NCBI RefSeq assembly: GCF_035917235.1
Contig: NZ_CP108423.1
Coordinates: 3,723,001 to 3,787,000, forward strand
From: Streptomyces sp. NBC_01294
GTDB taxonomy: Bacteria > Actinomycetota > Actinomycetes > Streptomycetales > Streptomycetaceae
DNA length: 64,000 nt
Direction: 5' to 3'
The notes below the pieces were generated by a model, which saw nothing but the letters and a program-made list of their open reading frames with translations, ran no database searches and was not told the origin of the DNA. Within the stretch, counting starts at the first letter, position 1. Every line of letters starts with the position of its first letter. Positions 25,798-35,124 of this stretch are shown here, piece by piece. The position numbers and the translations under genes are program-made.

Positions 25798-25814
25798 GGC
25801 GCCAGCCTACGGAC

Positions 25815-25982
25815 TCAGCCGCGCTTCGCCTGGGCCTTCTGCTGCATGCCGCGCGTCTTCGCCGCGGACGACAGGCCGTCCCGGGCCGCGGCCTTGGCAC
25901 GGGCCTCGGCGGCCGTGTTCTTCGCCAGCGCGCGCTGGGAGTCCTGGTGGCTGTGGTGGCCGGTGTGGGCCTTCTTGGCCAT
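25815..25982 (-). CDS. Small basic Ala/Lys-rich protein
   Basis: A 55-residue protein, MAKKAHTGHHSHQDSQRALA then AAEARAKAAARDGLSSAAKT and MQQKAQAKRG. It has no hydrophobic segment and a strong positive charge, as in small nucleic-acid-associated or intrinsically disordered proteins. GAGGAAAGATC precedes the ATG, a good ribosome binding site. Too short for the usual gene finders but with normal codon bias. Function unknown. It is 17 bases upstream of codA and could be its operon leader gene. Confidence 0.7.
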   Translation of the reverse strand: MAKKAHTGHHSHQDSQRALAKNTAAEARAKAAARDGLSSAAKTRGMQQKAQAKRG

Positions 25983-26070
25983 GATCTTTCCTCCTCGGGC
26001 TACGGGTTCCACTCTGCGCCCGTTCGGAGCAGTCGGCATCCGGGGGACGGCTGCGGCCACAATGGGGCGC

Positions 26071-27888
26071 ATGACCACGCGCATGACCAGCGACAGCGAG
26101 ATCACCCCCGAGACGCCCGACTGGGAGAAGCGGTTCCGGGCACCGCGCGTCGGGCTCCCCGACTGGGCCGAGGACGCCCCGGACCGTTCCCTCTTCGTCT
26201 CCAACGCGACCGGCACGTTCGAGCTCTACGCCTGGGACCGCACCACCGGCGTGCAGCGGCAGGCCACCGACCGCCCCAACGGCACCACCGACGGCACCCT
26301 CTCCCCCGACGGGGAGTGGATCTGGTGGTTCTCCGACACGGACGGCGACGAGTTCGGCACCTGGGTGCGCCAGCCCTTCGCGGGCGGCCCCGACAAGCCG
26401 GCCACCCCCGGCCTGGAGCCCTCGTACCCGGCCGGGCTGGCCATCGGCCGCGACGGGACCGCCGTCGTCGGGCGCTCCACCGACGAGGACGGCTCGACGG
26501 TCCACGTGGTCCGCCCGGACGGCTCCGCGCCCACCGTGATCTACCGGCACCGGGAGTCGGCCGGCGTCGGCGACCTGTCCCGCGACGGGACCCTCGTGGC
26601 CGTCGAGCACACCGAGCACGGTGACGCGATGCACTCCGCCCTGCGCGTCCTGACCCTCGACGGGACCACCGTCGCCGAGCTGGACGACTCCCGGGGCGCC
26701 ACCGAGGAGCTCGGCCTGGAGGTGCTCGGCTTCGCGCCCGTCGCGGGCGACACCCGGCTCCTCGTCGGCCACCAGCGGCGCGGCCGCTGGGAGCCGATGG
26801 TGTGGGACGTGGCCACCGGCGCGGAGCAGGACCTCGCGATCGACCTGCCGGGCGACGTCAGCGCCGAGTGGTACCCGGACGGTTCCGCGCTCCTGGTCGC
26901 GCACAGCTTCGAGGCGCGCAGCGAGCTGTGGCGCTACGACCTGGACGCGCGGGAGCTCGTACGCGTGGACACGCCGCCGGGGTCGGTGTCGGGGGCCACC
27001 GCGCGGCCCGACGGGACGGTGGAGTACCTGTGGTCCTCGGCCGCCGAGCCCTCGACGGTGCGGTCGACGGCGGGCGGGATCGTCCTGGACCCGCCCGGCT
27101 TCCGGGCGCCCGGCTCGCTGCCGGTGGAGGACGTGTGGGTCGAGGGCCCGGGCGGCCGGATCCACGCGCTCGCGCAGCGGCCGGCGGGCCGCGGCGACGG
27201 CCCCTTCCCGACGATCTTCGAGATCCACGGCGGGCCCACCTGGCACGACAGCGACGCCTTCGCGGCGACCCCGGCGGCCTGGCTGGACCACGGCTTCGCG
27301 GTCGTACGGGTCAACTACCGCGGCTCCACGGGCTACGGCCGGGCCTGGACGGACGCCCTCAAGCACCGGGTCGGCCTGATCGAGCTGGAGGACATCGCGG
27401 CGGTCCGGGAGTGGGCGGTCTCCACCGGCCTCGCGGACCCGGCGCGCCTGGTCCTGTCGGGCGGCTCCTGGGGCGGGTACCTGGCGCTGCTGGGCCTGGG
27501 CACCCAGCCAGACGCCTGGGCCGTGGGCCTGGCCGCCGTCCCGGTAGCGGACTACGTCACGGCCTACCACGACGAGATGGAGGCGCTGAAGGCGCTGGAC
27601 CGCACCCTCTTCGGCGGGACGCCGGAGGAGGTCCCGGACCGCTTCGAGGCGTCGTCGCCGCTGACGTACGTGGACCGGGTGTCGGCCCCGGTGCACATCG
27701 CGGCGGGCGTCAACGACCCGCGCTGCCCGATCCGCCAGATCGACAACTACGTGGACCGGCTCGCGGCGCGCGGAGCGGTCCACGAGGTGTACCGGTACGA
27801 CGCCGGGCACGGCTCGCTGGTGGTGGAGGAGCGGATCAAGCAGGTCCGCATGGAGCTGGAGTTCGCCCTCAAGCACCTGCCCGCCTGA
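26071..27888 (+). CDS. S9-family prolyl oligopeptidase-like serine peptidase
   Basis: A 605-residue cytoplasmic peptidase. The first 360 residues form a beta-propeller with repeated blades (SPDGEWIWWFSDTDGDEFG, RDGTLVAVEHTEHGD). The C-terminal 245 residues are the alpha/beta hydrolase domain with GGPTWHD, the nucleophile LSGGSWGGYLAL (Ser about residue 473), Asp in AAGVNDPRCP (about 551) and His in DAGHGSLVVEE (about 586), in the S9 order. The preferred start is ATG at 26071; an ATG nine bases earlier is equally possible. No signal peptide. Acylaminoacyl- or dipeptidyl-peptidase activity cannot be separated. Confidence 0.92.
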   Translation: MTTRMTSDSEITPETPDWEKRFRAPRVGLPDWAEDAPDRSLFVSNATGTFELYAWDRTTGVQRQATDRPNGTTDGTLSPDGEWIWWFSDTDGDEFGTWVRQPFAGGPDKPATPGLEPSYPAGLAIGRDGTAVVGRSTDEDGSTVHVVRPDGSAPTVIYRHRESAGVGDLSRDGTLVAVEHTEHGDAMHSALRVLTLDGTTVAELDDSRGATEELGLEVLGFAPVAGDTRLLVGHQRRGRWEPMVWDVATGAEQDLAIDLPGDVSAEWYPDGSALLVAHSFEARSELWRYDLDARELVRVDTPPGSVSGATARPDGTVEYLWSSAAEPSTVRSTAGGIVLDPPGFRAPGSLPVEDVWVEGPGGRIHALAQRPAGRGDGPFPTIFEIHGGPTWHDSDAFAATPAAWLDHGFAVVRVNYRGSTGYGRAWTDALKHRVGLIELEDIAAVREWAVSTGLADPARLVLSGGSWGGYLALLGLGTQPDAWAVGLAAVPVADYVTAYHDEMEALKALDRTLFGGTPEEVPDRFEASSPLTYVDRVSAPVHIAAGVNDPRCPIRQIDNYVDRLAARGAVHEVYRYDAGHGSLVVEERIKQVRMELEFALKHLPA

Positions 27889-27931
27889 CCCTGCGGGACG
27901 GCGACCGGTGCACCCCCCGTACGGTGGTGGG

Positions 27932-28735
27932 GTGCACCGGTTTCTCCTGACCCCGCGTTGGTGGGGGATCAACGTCTTCGTCGCGCTCGCCGTCCCCTTC
28001 TGCCTGTTCATGGGGACCTGGCAGCTCGGCCGCTTCGAGGACCGTGTCGAAAGCCACCGGGAGGCGAACGCCGAGCGGCCCGCCGACCAGGTGGCAGCCC
28101 CCCTGGACTCGCTGCTTCCGGTCGACAAGAAGACCTCCGGACGGCTGGCCTCCACGGCCGGTGAGTACGGTGACCAGCTGCTGGTGCCCGAGCGCAGGCT
28201 CGACGGCGCGTCCGGCTTCTACGTGCTGACCCTGCTGAAGACCGACTCCGGCAAGTCCGTCCCGGTGGTCCGGGGCTGGCTGCCGGGGGCGGCCGACCCG
28301 GCCAGGGCACCGGAGCCGCCGACCGGCCGCGTCGAGGTCACCGGGGCCCTGCAGGCCTCGGAGAACTCCGGCACGAAGGGCGTCCACGCCCAGGGAGGCC
28401 TGCCCGCCGGGCAGCTCGGGGTCATCGCGGCGGCCACCCTGGTCAACATCGTCCCGTACGACCTGTACGACGCCTGGCTGACCGTGCAGACCCCCGCGGA
28501 CGGGATGGTTCCGGTGCCCGCGCAGGCGCCGACCAACACCGGGCTCGACCTGAAGGCCTTCCAGAACCTCGGCTACACCGGCGAGTGGTTCGTCTTCGTC
28601 GCCTTCGTCCTCTTCATGTGGTTCCGGCTCTACCGCCGCGAGGTGGAGACCCTCCGCGACGCCGAGGCGGGCCTGCTCGACTCCGCGCCGCAGCCCGCGC
28701 CGCAGCCCGCGCCGCAGCCGGTCCCGGCCGACTAG
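27932..28735 (+). CDS. SURF1-family cytochrome oxidase assembly protein
   Basis: A 267-residue membrane protein needed in other bacteria and mitochondria for heme a insertion into cytochrome c oxidase. The layout is the SURF1 one: an N-terminal helix (WGINVFVALAVPFCLFMGTWQLGRF), a large outer loop with VPVVRGWLPG, and a C-terminal helix (TGEWFVFVAFVLFMWFRLYRRE). The GTG at 27932 gives VHRFLLTPRWW. The C-terminal tail is a short QPAP repeat, encoded by 12-base DNA repeats, and a 21-22 base repeat begins after the stop. Confidence 0.92.
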   Translation: MHRFLLTPRWWGINVFVALAVPFCLFMGTWQLGRFEDRVESHREANAERPADQVAAPLDSLLPVDKKTSGRLASTAGEYGDQLLVPERRLDGASGFYVLTLLKTDSGKSVPVVRGWLPGAADPARAPEPPTGRVEVTGALQASENSGTKGVHAQGGLPAGQLGVIAAATLVNIVPYDLYDAWLTVQTPADGMVPVPAQAPTNTGLDLKAFQNLGYTGEWFVFVAFVLFMWFRLYRREVETLRDAEAGLLDSAPQPAPQPAPQPVPAD

Positions 28736-28748
28736 TCCGGCGGACGGG

Positions 28749-28802
28749 TCGGCCGGACTGGGCGGCCGTATCGGCCGGACTGACGGGCGTATCGGCCGGC
28801 TA
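28749..28802. repeat. 21-22 base tandem repeat at convergent gene ends
   Basis: Units beginning TCGGCCGGACTG or TCGGCCGGCTAG start at 28749, 28771 and 28792. They fill the 64 bases between the SURF1 stop and the stop of the converging secreted-protein gene; the last unit contains that gene's stop. Confidence 0.75.
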
Positions 28803-29858
28803 GTCGGTCGGGATCGCACCCGTCCGGTAGACCGTGCCGCCGCACACCTCGGGGATCGTCGTCTGCGTGGTCGCCGCACCCGCCTGAGGGGTGTGGGACA
28901 CCGCGACTCCGGCCGGGACCGGGGGCTCGCCCGCCGTCGGGTCGGAGCCGCTCGCCGCACCGCCCGAGGAGTCGGACTGCGGCGGATTCGCACCCGCGTC
29001 CGGCTTCGTCGCCGTGCAGGCCTCCCCCGACGGCACCCACGCGAAGCGGACCTCGTACGACGTGTTCGGCGTGAGGACCAGGGACGGCGCCGCCGCCGAC
29101 GGATCGGGCAGCAGCCCGGTCGCGGCGTCCCCCGGCTTGTGGCCCACCACGGCGACCGAGGAGCCCGCGCCGACCTGGGTCGCCGCCGAGGCCGCGACGG
29201 TGTCCTGGCCGGTGACGGCGCAGCCGTGCGCCGAGACGTTGGTGACCCGGAAGCTGCCGTACACCCGGCCGTCGGCCTCGGGGGCCCTGGACCAGCCCAC
29301 CACCAGCAGCTGGTCCGCACCGCACCCGGGCACCCCGCTCGGCGGGGCCGGCGGCAGCGGGCCCGAGCCCGCCACCGAGCCGGGGCTCGTGCCGAAGGTG
29401 CCGGTGCCCGAGGGGCCCGCCGTGACACCGCCGGCCGGGGAACCGCCCGCCGTCGCGTCCGGCTGCCCGGTGGCGCCGCCCACGGCCCGGGCGTCGCCGA
29501 AGGAGTGGGTGGACTTCGGCTGGACGCCGTGCCCGTTCTGATGCGGGTCGGAGGCTCCCCCCGACTTCTCGCCGGCGTGCGCGCCGTGCCCGGCCACGGC
29601 CGGCCGGTCGGCGGACGCGCCCTCGCCGCCCACCAGGTGCAGGACGGCCGGGATCCCGGTCCCGGCGAGCAGCGCCGCCGCGGCGGCGCCAACGACGACG
29701 GCCTGGCGTCTGCGGCGGACCTGGCGCGCGGGCACGGCGCACCGCAGGCGCTCCAGCGCGTCCGCGGAGGGCTCCAGACCCTCGACGGCCCCGTGGAACA
29801 GGCTCCGCAGTGCGTCTTCCTCGCCTGCTCCGCCCGGTTGGGTGTGGTCGTCCATCAT
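28800..29858 (-). CDS. Membrane protein coupled to ECF sigma factor, DUF4232-like outer domain
   Basis: A 352-residue single-pass protein. A 50-residue cytoplasmic segment (ALRSLFHGAVEGLEPSADAL) precedes a basic stop and one helix (AVVVGAAAAALLAGTGIPAVL, about 51-71). A Gly/Ser/Pro-rich linker of about 110 residues leads to a beta-rich outer domain with paired Cys (VPGCGADQLLVVGWS, VTNVSAHGCAVTG, SGEACTA) that resembles DUF4232 domains. Its start overlaps the sigma gene stop (ATGA). It lacks the zinc HxxxCxxC anti-sigma motif, but position and topology fit a regulator of that sigma factor. Confidence 0.78.
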   Translation of the reverse strand: MMDDHTQPGGAGEEDALRSLFHGAVEGLEPSADALERLRCAVPARQVRRRRQAVVVGAAAAALLAGTGIPAVLHLVGGEGASADRPAVAGHGAHAGEKSGGASDPHQNGHGVQPKSTHSFGDARAVGGATGQPDATAGGSPAGGVTAGPSGTGTFGTSPGSVAGSGPLPPAPPSGVPGCGADQLLVVGWSRAPEADGRVYGSFRVTNVSAHGCAVTGQDTVAASAATQVGAGSSVAVVGHKPGDAATGLLPDPSAAAPSLVLTPNTSYEVRFAWVPSGEACTATKPDAGANPPQSDSSGGAASGSDPTAGEPPVPAGVAVSHTPQAGAATTQTTIPEVCGGTVYRTGAIPTD

Positions 29859-30589
29859 GACTGCGCAGCCTCCATCGCCACCCGCAGCGCGGCAATGCCC
29901 CGCGATCCGTACGCCTTCACCGAGCCGAGCGATATCCCGAGCGTCTCGGCGACCTGGGCCTCCGTCATGTCCGCGAAGTAGCGCAGCACCAGCACCTCGC
30001 GCTGGCGGCGCTGAAGCCCCCGCATCGCCTTGATCAGGTCGTCCCGCTCCAGCTGGTCGTACGCGCCTTCCTCGGCGCTCGCCATGTCCGGCATCGGCTT
30101 CGACAGCAGCTTGAGGCCGAGGATGCGCCGGCGCAGGGCGGAGCGCGAGAGGTTCACGACGGTCTGGCGCAGGTACGCCAGGGTCTTCTCCCGGTCACGG
30201 ACCCGGTTGCGGGCCGAGTGCACCCGGATGAACGCCTCCTGGACCACGTCCTCGCAGGAGGCGGTGTCGTCGAGGAGCAGCGCGGCCAGGCCCAGGAGCG
30301 AGCGGTAGTGCGTCTGGTAGGTCGCCGTGAGGTGGTCGACGGTGGTTCCGGCCACCACCTCGGCCGTCTCGCTCTTGCCGCTCCCGTCCGCCTCAGCGCT
30401 GTCGCGCGGTGCGGGCACGAGGCCGCCCCGGATCGGTACGGCGGTCCGTACGGGCGCCTCTGACGGCCCCGCCGGCGGGACGGGCACGATCACGGGAAGA
30501 CCGCCGCCGGGTACGCGCAAGCCCCGGCGCGGCGGGATGATCCCGGTACGCGCCGGTAGGACGGCCAACTCCAGCACTGCCTCTGCCAC
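29855..30589 (-). CDS. SigE-family ECF RNA polymerase sigma factor
   Basis: A 244-residue group IV sigma factor. Region 2 spans about residues 95-160 (YQTHYRSLLGLAALLLDD, CEDVVQEAFIRVHS), followed by VVNLSRSALRRRILGLK. Region 4 lies at about 180-240 (QRREVLVLRYFADMTEAQVA, ETLGISLGSVKAYGSRGIA). The first 80 residues are a Pro/Ala/Gly-rich extension of unknown use. The downstream membrane gene overlaps by four bases. In S. coelicolor the homologue lies beside asd and ask, as here. Confidence 0.92.
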   Translation of the reverse strand: MAEAVLELAVLPARTGIIPPRRGLRVPGGGLPVIVPVPPAGPSEAPVRTAVPIRGGLVPAPRDSAEADGSGKSETAEVVAGTTVDHLTATYQTHYRSLLGLAALLLDDTASCEDVVQEAFIRVHSARNRVRDREKTLAYLRQTVVNLSRSALRRRILGLKLLSKPMPDMASAEEGAYDQLERDDLIKAMRGLQRRQREVLVLRYFADMTEAQVAETLGISLGSVKAYGSRGIAALRVAMEAAQS

Positions 30590-30759
30590 GCCTGTAGGAC
30601 ACGCGTCCCCCCGTCAGGGTTGTACGCGTGAGGCAGCCTCACCAGCAAAATCCCTCTTGCCCTCATGCGTACCCGCTCTTCCCGATTGCCCCGTCTTATC
30701 GAGACGGCAGTCGGGCCATCACCTTGATCAAGGGATCAGGACCGATCCTACAAAGCGAA

Positions 30760-31833
30760 TTACGCAAATTCACCCGCGATCAGTTCCGCGATCTGCGTGG
30801 CATTCAGGGCGGCACCCTTGCGGAGATTGTCGGCGCACACGAAGAACTCCAGGGCGCACGGGTCGTCGAGCGAGGCCCGCACCCGTCCCACCCAGGCCGG
30901 ATCCGTCCCGGCGGCGTCCGCGGGGGTGGGGAACTCCCCGACCGCGGGGTCGTCCACGAGCACCACGCCGGGCGCGGCCTCCAGGATCTCCCGGGCGTGC
31001 GGGGCCTCCACCTCGCGCTCGAAGCGGGCCCGCACGCTCAGCGAGTGCCCGGTCAGCACCGGCACCTGTACGCAGGTCACCGACACCGGGAGCCGCTCCA
31101 GCTGCAGGATCCGGCGCGTCTCGCCCCGTACCGCCAGCTCGTGCGAGGACCAGCCGTCCTCGCGCAGCTCGCCGGACCAGGGCACGACGTTGAGGGCGAG
31201 CGGGGCCGCGAAGGGGCCGGTGTCCTCGCCCACGGCACGGCGTACGTCCCCGGTCTGCTCCCCCAGCGAGGTCCCGGCGACCAGCGACAGCTGGCGGCGC
31301 AGCGCCTCGGAGCCGGACCGGCCGGCGGCGCTCGCGGCCTGGTACGAGGAGACGACCAGGTCGCACAGGGAGTACTCGGCGTGCAGCGCACCGAGGGCCG
31401 CGATCATGGCGGCGGTCACGCAGTCCGGGCCGGCGACGATCCCGCGCGGCCGGATCCGTACGGCGTGTCCGTTGACCTCGGGCACCACCAAGGGGACCTC
31501 CGGGTCGTCCCGGAAGGCGGCGGACTGGTCGACGACGACCGCGCCGCGCGCGGTGACGATGGGAGCCCACCGGGCCGAGACCTCGGCCGGGGTCAGGAAG
31601 AGTGCGACGTCACCCGGCCCGAGGCCGTCGAAGGCGTCCTCGGTGAGGGCGAGCACCTCGCACTCCTCCGCGCGGACGGTCAGCATGCGGCCGGCCGAAC
31701 GCGCGGAGGCGATCAGGCGTATGTCGCCCCAGACGTCCGCCCGCTGGGACAGGATCTGGAGCAGGACCGAACCGACCGCTCCGGTCGCCCCGACCACGGC
31801 GAGCGCCGGGGCGGACGACCGGGTGCGGGTCAT
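30760..31833 (-). CDS. asd: Aspartate-semialdehyde dehydrogenase, divergent form
   Basis: Predicted to reduce aspartyl phosphate to aspartate semialdehyde, the branch step to lysine, threonine, methionine and diaminopimelate. 357 residues with [14 protein letters not shown] (NADP site), [10 protein letters not shown], and the active-site Cys in [11 protein letters not shown] (about residue 134). The usual Asn before the Cys and Thr after it are Asp and Val here, DNSGAF is DQSAAF and SGAG is SAAG. The catalytic Gln in SYQAAS and the His in [12 protein letters not shown] remain. It overlaps lysC by four bases, so it is co-translated with the kinase. Confidence 0.88.
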   Translation of the reverse strand: MTRTRSSAPALAVVGATGAVGSVLLQILSQRADVWGDIRLIASARSAGRMLTVRAEECEVLALTEDAFDGLGPGDVALFLTPAEVSARWAPIVTARGAVVVDQSAAFRDDPEVPLVVPEVNGHAVRIRPRGIVAGPDCVTAAMIAALGALHAEYSLCDLVVSSYQAASAAGRSGSEALRRQLSLVAGTSLGEQTGDVRRAVGEDTGPFAAPLALNVVPWSGELREDGWSSHELAVRGETRRILQLERLPVSVTCVQVPVLTGHSLSVRARFEREVEAPHAREILEAAPGVVLVDDPAVGEFPTPADAAGTDPAWVGRVRASLDDPCALEFFVCADNLRKGAALNATQIAELIAGEFA

Positions 31834-32351
31834 CGTCCGGTGCCTCCGTAGACGACGGCTTCGTCACTGTCGGAGTCGAGGCCGAAGGCCGTGTGCACGG
31901 CGCGGACGGCCTCGTTGACGTCGTCCTGGCGGGTCACGACCGAGATGCGGATCTCGGAGGTGGAGATCAGCTCGATGTTGACCCCCGCGTCGGACAGCGC
32001 CTGGAAGAAGGAGGCGGTGACGCCCGGGTTCGTCTTCATGCCGGCGCCGACCAGGGAGATCTTGCCGATCTGGTCGTCGTAGCGCAGGGAGTCGAAGCCG
32101 ATCGCGCCCTTCGCCTTCTCCAGGGCGTCGATGGCCTTGTGGCCCTCGGACTTCGGGAGCGTGAAGGAGATGTCGGTGAGGCCCGTCGAGGCCGCCGAGA
32201 CGTTCTGCACGATCATGTCGATGTTGATCTCGGCGTCCGCGATGGCGCGGAAGATCGCCGCGGCCTCACCCGGCTTGTCCGGGACGCCGACGACCGTGAT
32301 CTTGGCTTCGGAGACGTCGTGAGCGACTCCGGAGATGATGGCGTGCTCCAC
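31830..32351 (-). CDS. Aspartate kinase beta subunit from internal start (predicted)
   Basis: In Corynebacterium and Mycobacterium an in-frame internal start in lysC makes a regulatory beta subunit of two ACT domains. Here a GTG at 32351 ([20 protein letters not shown]) is preceded by AGGGGACGAGCAG, a plausible ribosome binding site, at the position where the mycobacterial beta subunit begins. It would give 173 residues. Only the position and the signal support this. Confidence 0.45.
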   Translation of the reverse strand: MEHAIISGVAHDVSEAKITVVGVPDKPGEAAAIFRAIADAEINIDMIVQNVSAASTGLTDISFTLPKSEGHKAIDALEKAKGAIGFDSLRYDDQIGKISLVGAGMKTNPGVTASFFQALSDAGVNIELISTSEIRISVVTRQDDVNEAVRAVHTAFGLDSDSDEAVVYGGTGR

Positions 32352-33104
32352 CTGCTCGTCCCCTTGCGGATTCTCGTTGCTGACCCACGTGCCCGGCAGT
32401 CCCGAGAAGGACGAACGGACGTGGATCGGGATGTTGTATCGGCGTGCGTACTCGACACAGCGGTGCAGCAGCACCTTGGAACCGGAGGCGGCGAGCTCCA
32501 GCATGTCCTCGGAGGAGATCCAGTCGAGCTTCTTGGCCTTCTTCACGACGCGGGGGTCCGCGGTGAAGACGCCGTCGACGTCGGTGTAGATCTCGCAGAC
32601 CTCGGCGTCCAGCGCCGCGGCCAGCGCGACGGCGGTCGTGTCCGAGCCGCCCCGGCCGAGGGTGGTGATGTCCTTGGAGTCCGCGGACACGCCCTGGAAA
32701 CCGGCGACGATGGCGATGTTGCCCTCGTCCAGCGCGGTGCGGATTCGGCCCGGCGTGACATCGATGATGCGCGCTTTGTTGTGGACCGAGTCGGTGATCA
32801 CGCCTGCCTGGCTGCCGGTGAACGACTGGGCCTCGTGGCCCAGGTTTTTGATCGCCATGGCCAGCAGGGCCATGGAGATCCGCTCTCCGGCGGTCAGCAG
32901 CATGTCGAATTCACGTCCGGCAGGCATGGGAGAAACCTGCTCGGCGAGATCGATCAGCTCGTCCGTCGTGTCGCCCATCGCGGACACCACGACGACCACT
33001 TGGTGGCCGTTCTTCTTGGCATCCACGATCCGCTTGGCGACACGCTTGATGCCCTCGGCATCGGCTACGGAGGAGCCTCCGTACTTCTGCACGACAAGGC
33101 CCAC
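31830..33104 (-). CDS. lysC: Aspartate kinase
   Basis: Phosphorylates aspartate at the entry to the aspartate amino-acid family. 424 residues: the kinase domain has [19 protein letters not shown] at the start, [27 protein letters not shown] and [18 protein letters not shown]. Two ACT domains follow (about 265-424, [17 protein letters not shown] and [19 protein letters not shown]) and normally bind lysine and threonine for feedback. GTG at 33104 follows GAGGAGC. The stop overlaps asd. An internal start for a separate beta subunit is likely. Confidence 0.96.
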   Translation of the reverse strand: MGLVVQKYGGSSVADAEGIKRVAKRIVDAKKNGHQVVVVVSAMGDTTDELIDLAEQVSPMPAGREFDMLLTAGERISMALLAMAIKNLGHEAQSFTGSQAGVITDSVHNKARIIDVTPGRIRTALDEGNIAIVAGFQGVSADSKDITTLGRGGSDTTAVALAAALDAEVCEIYTDVDGVFTADPRVVKKAKKLDWISSEDMLELAASGSKVLLHRCVEYARRYNIPIHVRSSFSGLPGTWVSNENPQGDEQVEHAIISGVAHDVSEAKITVVGVPDKPGEAAAIFRAIADAEINIDMIVQNVSAASTGLTDISFTLPKSEGHKAIDALEKAKGAIGFDSLRYDDQIGKISLVGAGMKTNPGVTASFFQALSDAGVNIELISTSEIRISVVTRQDDVNEAVRAVHTAFGLDSDSDEAVVYGGTGR

Positions 33105-33224
33105 GTGCGCTCCTCGCTCAGTCCGTCTCATTGCTGGTGCAGTGTAACGAGCGACCGCGATCCGACCGCTTCGTACCACATCATGAGACGAACAGATCAA
33201 AGAATGAGTTCCCGCGCCGGGCGA

Positions 33225-33872
33225 TCACTTGCGGCCGAGTCCGCCCAGCTCCTGCGCCATCACCTGTCCGGCCTGCTCCGCGAGGTCGTCCTCGGCCATC
33301 TCCTCGTCCGTGTCCAGGCCGTCCAGGGCCTCCAGCGGCTGGTTCAGCCGTACGTGCGAGATCAGCGACTGGAGGGCACGCAGGGTGGCCGAGGCCGTCG
33401 GGCCCCAGTTGGTGAAGTACGAGAACTGCCACCACCACAGCGCCTCCGTGATCCGGCCCGACTGGTGGTGGATGAGCCCGTGCCGCAGGTCGGCGACCAC
33501 GTCTGCCAGGTCGTCGGAGATCCGGTGGGCCACCGGGGCCTTGCGGGGCTCGTACGGGTCGAAGACCTCGGAGTAGACGTCGACCGGCTCCAGCATGATC
33601 GCGAACCGCTCGCGCAGGTCGTCCACGTCCGGCTCCGGGCCGAGATCGGGCTCGTAGCGCTCGTCCGGCAGCACGTCCTGGTACGCGCCCAGCCGGCCGC
33701 CCGCCAGCAGCAGCTGGGACACCTCCAGGAGGAGGAAGGGCACCGCACTGTCGGGGTCCTCGCCCTTGGCCACCTCGGTGACCGCAACGATGAACGACTC
33801 GATCTGGTCCGCGATCGAGGCGGCGAAGTCGTCCGGATCCTGGCCGAGGGCGTGCAGCGTTGCGTCAGACAT
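33225..33872 (-). CDS. DUF5063 domain protein
   Basis: A 215-residue acidic helical protein ([62 protein letters not shown]). The family is found in bacteria next to recR and has no known biochemistry. ATG at 33872 follows GAAGGAAGG; an ATG 21 bases earlier is weaker. The start lies inside the end of recR (8-base overlap), so the two are translationally coupled. A link to recombination repair is inferred only from this pairing. Confidence 0.85.
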   Translation of the reverse strand: MSDATLHALGQDPDDFAASIADQIESFIVAVTEVAKGEDPDSAVPFLLLEVSQLLLAGGRLGAYQDVLPDERYEPDLGPEPDVDDLRERFAIMLEPVDVYSEVFDPYEPRKAPVAHRISDDLADVVADLRHGLIHHQSGRITEALWWWQFSYFTNWGPTASATLRALQSLISHVRLNQPLEALDGLDTDEEMAEDDLAEQAGQVMAQELGGLGRK

Positions 33873-34464
33873 CGAGAAGTCGCCTTCCTTCAAAGGCCCG
33901 CCCGAGCGTGACCTCGTCCGCGTACTCCAGATCTCCCCCGACGGGGAGCCCGCTGGCCAGGCGGGTGACCTTCAGGCCCATGGGTTTGATCATGCGGGCG
34001 AGGTAGGTGGCGGTCGCCTCGCCCTCCAGGTTCGGGTCGGTGGCGAGGATCAGCTCGGTCACCTCGCCGTCCGCCAGCCGCTTCAGCAGCTCACGGATGC
34101 GCAAATCGTCCGGGCCGACGCCCTCGATCGGGCTGATCGCGCCGCCGAGGACGTGGTACCTGCCCCGGAACTCGCGGGTCCGCTCGATCGCGACGACGTC
34201 CTTGGGCTCCTCCACGACACAGATGACCGTGGTGTCCCGGCGCGGGTCGCGGCAGATGCCGCACCGCTCCTCCTGCGCCACGTTCCCGCACACCGCGCAG
34301 AACCGGACCTTGTCCTTGACCTCAAGCAGCGCGTGCGCGAGGCGGCGGACGTCGGTGGGCTCGGTCTGCAGGATGTGGAAGGCGATCCGCTGCGCGCTCT
34401 TGGGCCCGACGCCGGGCAGCCTGCCCAGTTCGTCGATCAGGTCCTGAACCACGCCTTCGTACAA
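33865..34464 (-). CDS. recR: Recombination mediator RecR
   Basis: Works with RecO (and RecF) to load RecA on gapped single-stranded DNA. 199 residues, the normal length. The helix-hairpin-helix is [20 protein letters not shown], the zinc finger has four Cys ([19 protein letters not shown]), and the Toprim domain starts [14 protein letters not shown] with [17 protein letters not shown] near 135. The start is TTG at 34464 with AGAAGG upstream, giving [14 protein letters not shown] as in other streptomycetes. Downstream of ybaB, as in most bacteria. Confidence 0.97.
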   Translation of the reverse strand: MYEGVVQDLIDELGRLPGVGPKSAQRIAFHILQTEPTDVRRLAHALLEVKDKVRFCAVCGNVAQEERCGICRDPRRDTTVICVVEEPKDVVAIERTREFRGRYHVLGGAISPIEGVGPDDLRIRELLKRLADGEVTELILATDPNLEGEATATYLARMIKPMGLKVTRLASGLPVGGDLEYADEVTLGRAFEGRRLLDV

Positions 34465-34500
34465 CGGACTGCCTTCTCTCTGTGTGGGGTGTCGCGGGGA

Positions 34501-34845
34501 CTAGAACGGGAGGCCGGGGATGCCGCTGCCGCCGCCCAGGCCCTGGGCCAGGGGGCCCAGCTTCTGCTGCTGGAGCGCCTGCGCGTTCTCGTTGGCCGCC
34601 TGGACCGCCGCGACCACCAGGTCGGCGAGCGTCTCCGTGTCCTCGGGGTCCACGGCCTTCGGGTCGATCACCAGTGCCCGCAGTTCACCGGAACCGGTGA
34701 CGGTCGCCCTGACCAGACCGCCGCCGGCCTGACCCTCGACCTCGGTCCGGGCGAGCTCCTCCTGCGCGGCCGCGAGATCCTGCTGCATCTTCTGGGCCTG
34801 CTGGAGCAGCTGCTGCATGTTGGGCTGGCCACCACCGGGAATCAC
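34501..34845 (-). CDS. ybaB: YbaB/EbfC nucleoid-associated protein
   Basis: A 114-residue DNA-binding protein of the YbaB family that forms dimers shaped like tweezers and sits upstream of recR in most bacteria. A Gln-rich N-terminal helix ([24 protein letters not shown]) leads into the beta sheet ([20 protein letters not shown]) and a C-terminal helix ([20 protein letters not shown]), ending with a Gly-rich tail. GTG start at 34845. The recR start lies 36 bases after the stop. Confidence 0.95.
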   Translation of the reverse strand: MIPGGGQPNMQQLLQQAQKMQQDLAAAQEELARTEVEGQAGGGLVRATVTGSGELRALVIDPKAVDPEDTETLADLVVAAVQAANENAQALQQQKLGPLAQGLGGGSGIPGLPF

Positions 34846-35124
34846 TGGGCACTCACTCCATACGTCATACGCCGATACGATCGCGACCTTCGGAACGCTT
34901 GGTCAATCCGAGCCTACGTGCTCCCCGCGCGCTGCGCCCTACGCCGTGAGGACCAACTCTTTCGAGTGAGAGACGAGGCGTACGCGTACCTGATGGAGAC
35001 CTCCTTGCGGGCGGAAATCCCGGGAATCGTCGCCCATCGCTCGTCATTCGAAGGTAGGAAGAGCATGCGCATCATTGCGCACACGCGCACCACCACACGT
35101 CAGCGCAGGCAGAGGGAGTGCCGG

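Noticed and set aside
24862..27888. Extension of the S9 peptidase to a 1008-residue protein
   Set aside because: The first 400 residues are antisense of codA; the real protein starts near 26071.
31893..33911. A 672-residue plus-strand frame antisense to lysC
   Set aside because: Asp/Val/Arg-rich complement of lysC; lysC itself is unambiguous.
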